Below, one piece after another: positions 55,848 to 64,000 of a stretch of DNA of 64,000 nt. The position numbers and the translations under genes are program-made. The notes beneath the pieces were generated by a model. The model searched no databases. It worked only from the letters and a program-made list of their open reading frames with translations, and was not told the origin of the DNA. The stretch spans positions 806,001 to 870,000 of the forward strand of contig KV748213.1 in the NCBI GenBank assembly GCA_001692895.1. The letters run 5' to 3'. The stretch comes from Cenococcum geophilum 1.58 (lineage: Eukaryota; Ascomycota; Dothideomycetes; Gloniales; Gloniaceae). The first letter of the stretch is position 1. Each line of letters begins with the position of its first letter.

Positions 55848-58800
55848 TTATACTAAGCTTACTTTACCCTGCCTAGGAAGGGCTTAATAATATCCCACCC
55901 TAAAAAAAACTTCGTCTATAATAACGCATTAATGCGCTATACTTAGACACTAAAAAATAACTCTATACTACCTAGGAAGGCCTAGATAATATCCTACCTT
56001 ATAAACTAGATAGGACTAAACCTATACTCCTAGAATTAAAACTAAAGCGTATAATACTAACGAACCCTAGGAAGCTAATAATGGCACCTAAAGCTAGCTT
56101 ATTTAAGAGAGCTGCCTTTACCTAAGAGGAACCTAAGATCTAATTGGGATCAGAAATTAAAGATAATAATAACGTTATAGACGTATACGAGCAGATCCGC
56201 GCCCTTGCAACTAACTAGGAAGCTAATTATTTAGAGGTAAAGAATATATAAGAGACCTTATAAGAAATCCTAGAAAGCCTCGCGGCCCTATAAAATAGCT
56301 TAGCTTCCCCTTTTTAAAGCCCTAGCTAACCTGTTTACTTTACTAAATATAATAATAAAGTAATTAAAGTCTGTTAAGCTCTTTAACCCCCTATTACTAT
56401 CTAATAGGATAGACCCTACCTTTAAGAATTAAAGGATTTAAGTATAAGGAAAGCTCCGCGTTAACTATAACTATTTTTTTCTAAAGAAGCTAAAATACTC
56501 TACCTCTTTAGCCAAACTACTGGGGACGCCTAGCGGCACCTTTAAGCTAAGTTTAAGGACGATTCCCCTGTTCGATTTATATCTATTAATAAGATAATAC
56601 AGCACTTAGCGGCTATTTATATTAACCTAAATAAAGTACGGGATACCCGTTATAACTATAATTGCCTAATAATAAAACTAAACTAACCCTTTGCTAAATT
56701 TTAGACTTAATTCCTATACCTTACAGAAAAAGGCCAGGTTCCCCTTAAAAACTACCGATTAGACCTATATAATAAGCTAATAATCCAGCTATAAGAAAAG
56801 ATTACTGTAACCTTAGATAACCTACTAACCTATAAAAAACTTACAGCTTATTGCCTATTATTAGACTTAGAACTAAAGCGGATTAACGCTTACCCTAATT
56901 AGCAAAAGCAACTCCGTAATAATTAGAACTCGCTAGCTATACCTATAAGAGCTAGAGCAGGAAGATAAGTTATAACTACTCTTATACTAAAGGCGGTTAT
57001 AACTACGCACTAGTAAGCCTCGCCCGACTAGTTATATACTACGCCATTAACTAGTATTCGCCGCAATACTTTAGTCGACTCTGCCTTGGCTATATGCTAT
57101 AACTATAATAAGTAGGGTTACTTTACCTCGTTCTACCTAGAGCTAAAGGATATAGGCGATATTAAGGAGATAAAGGAAGGAGAAACGTCTAATAAATCGG
57201 GAAAAGAAGAACCCTAGGGAAAGACTCCCCCCTAGGGTACCCTATTAATCTTAAAGAGATTAATCTTAGTTAGTTAATGGGTGGAAAGTATTTTATAGTT
57301 CTATATATAGTATCTTAAAATAGATATAGAGTTAATATAACCGCCCTTATTAATACTAGAGCAAATAGCTTCGCCTTTATAAATACTACCTATATAAATA
57401 ATATTGCCAAGTTTTTAAATGCAGAAGCTATCTAACTAGAGAAGCCTATCTAGGTAAAAGGCTATAACGGCTAAGCTGGTTAGCCCGTTACCTATATCTT
57501 AAAGTTATATATCGCTTTTAACGGACGACGCTAATATAATATCCCCTTTTATATCCTAGACCTAGGGTCCTATAATATAATCCTTAAATAAAAATAGATA
57601 TCCTATTTTAATATTTAGTTAAATGTATAATAAAGATAGTTTATCTAGCTAGAGGATAGACTAAGGTTGCCCTCCTTTATTAGGGAGATCCGAACTAACC
57701 GTAAGATACTAGCTATAAGGGCTAACCCTACCTACTAGTAGGATATCTGGGCCTATAACCTAGCCTTTACCTAAGAAGACGCCCACTATAAAGCTAGAAA
57801 GAACTCCATACTAATAAAGATACTCTCCTAAAGTGCTATATTTAAAGAGGACTCTATATATAGAAGCAGGACAAATAGTAATATAAATAACGTCTAAATC
57901 GCATAGATTTAACCAGTATAGAAAAGAACGTATTAATAGGATATAAGGGATAACCTCTAAAAGATATAATAAGAGCTAAAAGGAGTAATAATAACGCTAG
58001 TACCCTAGAAGTCCCTAAAGTCACATACGCCCCTATTATTAAGTAACCCCCCTACCGTAGATATTACCATAATTAGCGCTATAGCATTCTACTTTAATAT
58101 ATACTAGAAGGATAATAAGGTCTTTATAACAAGCCTATATAAGATTAACTAAATTATTAATAATAAAGAGGAAAGGCTAGCTAAGGAAACTAATAAGGAA
58201 CTAGTTAAACGCCTCCTTTTTACCATTTATATAAATTATAAGGATATATTTTTAAAGGCAGCCTTAAATAAGTTACCCCCTTACCAAATATATAATTATA
58301 AAATTTAATTAAAAGCTAATAACTTGCTGGGCTATAGCCCCCTCTACTATTAATTAATAGATAAGCTAAAAGTAATAAAGTAGTACTTAATTAATAACCT
58401 AGATAAAGGGTTTATCGAGCTAAGTTAAGCCCCTTTTACTTCCCCTATCCTATTTATAAAAAAGCCTAATAGAGGCCTTTATTTTTATATTAACTATTAA
58501 AAGCTAAATACTATTACTTAAAAGGACTGGTATTCTATTTCTTTAATTAACGAAACCCTTATACGTCTAAGCTAGGTAAAGATCTTTACTAAACTTAATA
58601 TCCGCTAAGCTTTCTACTAAATTAGGATAGACCCTATATCCGAAGATTTAACAACGTTCTATACCCGTTATAGTTCCTATAAATATAAAGTTTTTCCTTT
58701 TAGACTAATAAACGGACTAGCTATATACTAAAGGTATATAAATAACGTTCTTTTTAATCATTTTAATAAATTCTATACGGTATACCTAGACGATATTCTT

Positions 58801-58904
58801 ATATACTCTGACAATAAACTTAAGCATTAGGTTTATGTTAAGAAGGTCTTAAAGAAACTATAAAACGCGGGCTTATAAGTTAATATTAAGAAATGTAAGT
58901 TTAG

Positions 58905-58906
<2 letters not shown>
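55848..58906 (+). pseudogene. gag-pol of the second gypsy element, truncated by a LINE
   Basis: Gag begins at an ATG at 56081 (MAPKASLFKRAAFT). It shows IIQHLAAIYINLNKVRDTRY and a decayed zinc knuckle (ICYNYNK.GYF) near 57090-57125. Protease: ITALINTRANSFAFINTTYI near 57335, with Asp-Thr-Gly changed to Asn-Thr-Arg. Reverse transcriptase: DKGFIELS, SPILFIKKPNRGLYFYINY, KIFTKLNI, then FYTVYLDDILIYSDNKLKH, where the catalytic YLDD survives. Stops run throughout. The frame ends at VNIKKCKFRV, where the LINE tail begins. Confidence 0.8.

Positions 58907-58943
<37 letters not shown>
58907..58943. repeat. (TAA)n tract, probable LINE tail
   Basis: About twelve TAA units. On the minus strand the LINE to its right would end in (TTA)n; simple-repeat tails are typical of I/Tad-class LINEs. 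It marks the insertion point in the gypsy pol. Confidence 0.75.
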
Positions 58944-61900
58944 TCATTACTTAACGTCCGATTTAGATCCCTATTAGGCCCACGCGGACTACTCCTTATA
59001 TATATATAGGGAGAAAACTCTATTTAAGAAAACCCCATAATCTATCTCCCTGCCTTTAGGACTCGCCTATAAGGCGCCTGCGAGTCACCTATAGTGCTTT
59101 TACTACCTTACTTTTTAACCTCCTTAGGGACTATTGCTGCCGTAATAAGCCTACGGATGCGCTAGTATTGTATATTTTACTCTACTACTATAGAGTTATT
59201 AGGGGGCGCCCGTTATTCGCCCCCCCGCCCTCTATTACTATTTCCCTTATAACTTAGAACTAGTTTAGTATATTTTAGCTAATAAGCCACTAGGTAACCG
59301 CCTTAAGGCCTTTTTATATTAAGAGTAGTGTATTATAGTTCTCTATGCTAGCTACTAAGAGCATTACTTCTTAGTTAGTGCGTAAGGGGCATAACAGTAT
59401 TACGTGTTTTGGTGTCTGTCTTAGCCAGCTATATTTATATCTTAGGCTACCTACTAGAATACCCACCCAGTAGAGCCAGTCTTTTAGTCCTATTATTCCT
59501 ATTCTTAAGAGTATTACTATTATATTTTCTGCCTTTATTAGGCCTTNTTAGAGNNCTANAGTNTTTACNCCCTATAGCGTTAACTATNCTACGGCTTAGG
59601 TTCCTCTTACCTTAGTTAGCCTCTATACCTTTAACTCCTATATACCTCTCTAGCGTTGGTCTAACCAGTATTATATTATGGTAAATAGTTTCCTAGCGTT
59701 CTTTTATACTCTACTTTAGCTCCTTTTTCTCTCTTACTATTATCTTTACTGGCCTCTTATACGTCTCCCTTCCTCCTCTATATAGGCTTAGGCCCTAAAG
59801 CAGCACCATTCTTCTTCTACTTTCTTTACTTATTTCTCTAATATATCTTCCCTACTTTAGGGTTATTAGTTTATTCTCCTATAGGGCGCCCTAAGGTCTC
59901 TCTATAGTTTATTTAGGCGTATCTTAATATACTTTATAACATTAAAGTTACGTTTATTTTACGCCCTTTATATTATAGTGGCTTTAATATATAGTTATAG
60001 GGGGGGCTTCCTTCTTAAGTAGTACTATAGCCGTTCGCTTATATACGCCTATTATACTCTAGAGGCAGGCTATTTAGACCTTTTAGAGTGGTTTAAGGAG
60101 TAACTTAGGGGGGCCTTTCTTAGATTCTCTAATGGCCCAAATACTGGACCTATATATTATAGTTGGCCGGACAACTACTATATATAGTAGGCGTAACCTC
60201 TAGAAGTATGGACCCTATATAGAATTAACGATCCTAAATAATGCGATATACTATACTTAGCCCTTATAGGCCGCTTACGCCGTATATACGCTCTACCAAA
60301 GCTTACTATCTACCTATACTCCTAATACCCTTAGGCCCTAAACTAGTTAACCCCTAAAGCCTTAAATGTAAATTATATACTAGAGATCTATAGATTAGTT
60401 GCGTTTTCTTATAAAGTAAATTAGCTAGTATTTCTCTGGTAAAAATTGGACTCTATATCGTCTTGCCCATTCTATATAGGTATTATAAGCTTTCTCTAGT
60501 ATTCTACAATTCTCTGCGGCTGTTGGCCTATATATAATTAGGTTTATATCGTTAATAAAGCCTATCCCCTAGGTCGCCCCTTCCTTAAAGGAGTTAAACA
60601 GGTTGCTTATAAAGAAAAGAAAGAGTATAGGTAAGAGGGGTAATCCTTATAGTATTCCTGTTGTAACTATAATAAGGGGGCTCTAGTATCCGCTAAAGAC
60701 TAGTAATATTTCTTTCTAACCTATAAACCCTTAAATAAATTATATAATTCATTCTGGGAAGCCTTTTGCCCTAAAAATATATAGGAGACGCTTATGGGGT
60801 ACATTATTGTAGGCGCTACTAATATTTAGACTGAGCATTAATACTATAAAGTCCCTTTATATCACCTATGCGGATTTAATAGTGGCAGCAAGCAGCGTAA
60901 GTGCTGATAGTATTAAGCGGTTCTTTCTTGCCCCTATTTAGCTCTATAGTAGTAAGGCGTGTTCCTTAGCCATATCTACTATATGGTCCGCTATTACCTT
61001 TTCTAAGATCTTACTAAGGGTGTTTTCTAAGGCAATAGGGCGGTAGCTTCCTAGGATTAAGTAATCTGCTTTACCTTCTTTTTATAAGATAACCGTCGTT
61101 ATAGATCTTCTAAATCGTAGGTAGTAGCCTATAGTAAAGTATGCTCTAGCTATATCTATAAGCTAAGGTGCTATAAGTAGTCCATAAGTCTTTAGGGCCT
61201 TATTTAGAATCCTATCTAGTCCTAATATTATATTATTTAAAAGGCGGCTAATAGTTCTGGCTATTTCCTCTGTTATTATATCGCTGTTAACCCATAGGCA
61301 AGTCGCTGGTGTTTTACCTATGATATTACTAAGGTCTACTAGAGCCGGTTAGGGGAAGAACCTTTTTATAAGGATCTTTACCTTCTTATTATTATTGTTA
61401 GCGGCCTATAATTCCCCTGCTCTTTATAGGGGTAGTAAATATAAGTCTTTTGCTAGTTACCCTACCTTTTTCTTTACCTATTTTACTATAGCCTACAGGC
61501 CCTTATTATAGGGGAGGCTTAGGTTAAAAGTATACTTATTTATAAATTATCTCCAATTATTCCTTACTTCTTTTTTTAGGGTATTCTTTAACTGGTTTCT
61601 TATGTCTTTATATTGTCTCTTATCTTTAGGGTTATAGCTACTTAAGTATTTCCTTCTTACTTATTGTTAGCTAGCTATAAGAACCGCGCATTATACGGAC
61701 TATACGTATCGCGTATAGGGGCCCGGTCTTAAGACCGGGTAGTACTCTTTTAACCCGTTTTTAATTGCTGCCTAAATCCTTTTTAGTCTTTAGTTAATTT
61801 CCTTAGGGGTGGCTAATAAGCCTCGCTTATTTAGTATTAGGTGGATTTCTTCTAGGTCTTAGAGTTGTTATTTAACTATATTAAGGAAGCTGTCTGCCTT

Positions 61901-63900
61901 AAGTATCCTTATTACATATTATTGCTATTTAGTTACGCCTTAATATCCAAATCTAGCTATATCTAGATAGGGATATAGTCTAAAGTAAGTACCTATTCTT
62001 CTTTAGGGTTATACCTTTTAAGTCTCTAGTATAGGCCTTCGTCTATAAATATAAGGTTAATTATACTTTTAGCGGATCCTTATTACTATATAATTGCTCT
62101 AGAGGGGGTAGCCAGCTTAAGGCCCTAAGTATCTATAGCTTTTAGTAGGCACTCTGCCTATTATTTAGCAGCAATATAGATACTCCCCTACCGCGGGTGG
62201 TAGAGGTTTATGTCTCCTAATAGAATAAACTCTATACCTTTAGTTTTAAGTAAGCTTATTACTAATATAATATTCTCTATTTATAGGACCCCTTTAACCC
62301 TAGGGTTATATATATTAATAATTTATACCGGTCCTCTATATATCTAGATTATTATAACTGTAATATCTAGATTAACTGCCTACTATAACTATAAGAATAG
62401 GCTAATAGTCTTGCTAATTATAAAGCACACGTATATAGCTGCTTTTAGTTTATATAGGAGCTGAAATCCTTAGGGGCAGTATATTAATTATATATAGGTA
62501 TTATAGTACGGCTCTTATATAGTAAGGATATAGTATTTCTCTAAGTCTAGACTGTCTAGTAAGGGCCTTATAAGATAGTGGTTTATATTACTATAGTTAT
62601 ACTATATAATAGATAGGTAGCAGACCCCTAGTAAGGGTCCTTTACCTTTCTATTATTCCTTACTTCTTCTGTTTTTACTTTCTCTAGAATATTTAGAACT
62701 TCTATCTCTTATATCTATACCCTAGTTACTACTTATTTTATATAGAGCTTTCTATTTCTATATCTTATATTTCTACTAGCGCTTTTATATCTAAGTTTAT
62801 TATTATCTCTAGTTCTTCCCCTACTCTTACTAGTTAGCTATACACCCTTTAAAAGATGGCTATAAATATTATATTTACCGCGTTAAGTCTAATTCTTAAT
62901 TGTCCTAATTTTAAGCTTACTATAGCTGTCTATAAGGGTCTTCCTATAGGGCGTCCTCTCCCTTATATCCCCTATAACCCTTATATCCCTATATAGTCTA
63001 GTAATATTACGCGGCGTCGCTTTTAGCCCGTTAAGGCTTGGGATGGCTAGCCTAGCCCCCCAATATTAAAGGTAGGAAACGCTAGAAAGGCACCTACGCC
63101 CCCCTAGCTTATTACCTATTGTTTCCATTTATATAACCTCGCGTGTAGTTATTCCCGCAGCTATTAAGCCCTTACCTTCCGTCTCCTATATTTAATACAG
63201 TCTTCTCTCTCCCACGCCTTATATATGCTTTAGTAGCAGTTTACGCATTTTATTTAGTCTTAATTTAAGCAGTATCTTATATTATAGGGGCCTATATAGT
63301 GGCCGCAGCACACCTATACTGCGCATGTGGATTAGGTGTGTCCCTATTATATATAGTAATAGTATTATTCTAGGCGTAGTCTGTAGTTATAGAGCCTCAT
63401 ATTATATATAAGGCCGTTTATAATTATTCCTTTTTAGATAAGGAGTTTTGCATTTTTAGTATATATATGCTAACAATAAGGAAACTATACGTTCGTCCGG
63501 CGTCTCCCTAGCGAGTCTCTAGCAACCCTTATATCCTCTTATTATTTTTATTATTTACTTAGTTTACATTTTCCTATTAAAGCCATTAAATTTGGGTGAT
63601 CTTAAGTCCTAGTATAAGGCGTTCCGTTTATCTTACTATTTTCTATATAATTACTATATTGTCCGCCTAGCGTCCCTTTTTTACCCTAAGGCTTATAGGG
63701 ACCGCTAGGACTTTAACTAGGTAATCCTTATAGAGTACTTTTATATTAATACGTTCTCCTAGCCTATCCCCTACCCTTACAGCTCGTTCCTTTACCTATT
63801 AGTCCTTTAGGGTGACTCTAATATCTCTACTCCTAAGGTATTAGACCATAATAGCGTTATAAACCTCTTTATAGATTTTTATAAGGACTTCTATTTCTAA
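58944..63900 (-). mobile_element. Tad-like LINE (non-LTR retrotransposon), RIP-inactivated
   Basis: The minus strand carries the LINE order from right to left. A CCHC-type region lies near 63180-63330. An AP endonuclease lies near 62080-62330 (IEFILLGDINLYHPR is the catalytic G-D-x-N-x-H strand). Reverse transcriptase lies about 61500-60400 (GIGFINDINLIIYRPTAAEN, then AYNTYIEWARRYRVQFLPEK). RNase H-like debris follows to about 59300. All frames are broken. The 5' end would be near or beyond the right edge. Several undetermined bases are at 59547-59588. The open frame at 59409 on the plus strand is antisense. Confidence 0.75.
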
Positions 63901-64000
63901 TTATCCCCTAAGCCCCTTTGCTTTTTCTATATTTAGTTATATTATAATTATATACCTAGTTATTGTCTTAACGGGGGTAAGTTCCCTATACTATAGAAGC

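Noticed and set aside
59409-59615. 68-codon hydrophobic frame with undetermined bases
   Set aside because: Antisense to the LINE remnant, with ambiguous bases; no gene support.

Overview
The window is nuclear DNA of a filamentous ascomycete (Pezizomycotina). The genes carry many short introns of about 47-120 nt with GTRNGY donors and CTNAC-like branch points. Families typical of these fungi are present: an ATP-type PEP carboxykinase, a PDR-type ABC transporter, a TOK potassium channel, a SAT4/rhodopsin-domain membrane protein and a homeodomain plus C2H2 regulator. Between the gene islands lie long AT-rich blocks of retroelements and DNA transposons, full of stop codons, whose copies differ by transitions. 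This is the signature of repeat-induced point mutation (RIP). I cannot fix the species.

Layout. 1-6.96 kb: RIP-decayed transposon graveyard. It holds a retroelement gag on the minus strand, two tandem-repeat arrays, a Tad-like LINE split by a Fot1/pogo-type DNA transposon, and LINE RNase H debris split by a short terminal-inverted-repeat (TIR) element. 7.4-21 kb: gene island. It holds a broken glyoxalase-like gene, TAPT1/EMP65, PEP carboxykinase and a 1,587-aa PDR ABC transporter, the last three all on the minus strand. 21-29.4 kb: gene-poor, with a shortened SAT4-family gene and a dense cluster of TA-flanked MITEs, including a three-deep nest. 29.4-33.6 kb: a homeodomain/C2H2 regulator, a WD40 pseudogene and a transposase remnant. 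33.9-41.8 kb: a complete-length but dead Ty3/gypsy element with 426-bp LTRs and a 5-bp target duplication, inserted into an older LTR. 42.5-53.5 kb: second gene island. It holds a TOK1-type K+ channel, a perfect 56-bp hairpin, a GC-rich double hairpin, a broken beta-lactamase-family gene, an SDR pseudogene split by a hAT-type element, and an RCC1-repeat gene. 53.5-64 kb: RIP-decayed gypsy elements, the last interrupted by a LINE running off the right edge.

The genes do not form an obvious single pathway. PEP carboxykinase is the gluconeogenic entry enzyme. Its upstream region holds three CCG triplets spaced by exactly 7 bases, the spacing reported for the AcuK/AcuM gluconeogenesis regulators. 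TAPT1, the ABC pump, the K+ channel and the SAT4 protein are separate membrane functions.

The most unusual observations are: (i) a 45-bp tandem triplication inside the ABC transporter that creates three in-frame splice donors for one intron; (ii) a MITE within a MITE within a MITE, each with TA target duplications; (iii) a perfect 56-bp inverted repeat with a 22-nt loop upstream of the K+ channel, related to RIP-mutated MITEs elsewhere in the window; (iv) host-like pseudogenes beside the transposon blocks whose breaks are TGG-to-TAG or ATG-to-ATA changes, the CpA-to-TpA context of RIP. Exon structures below were worked out by hand from splice sites, reading frame and family resemblance; no alignment was run.
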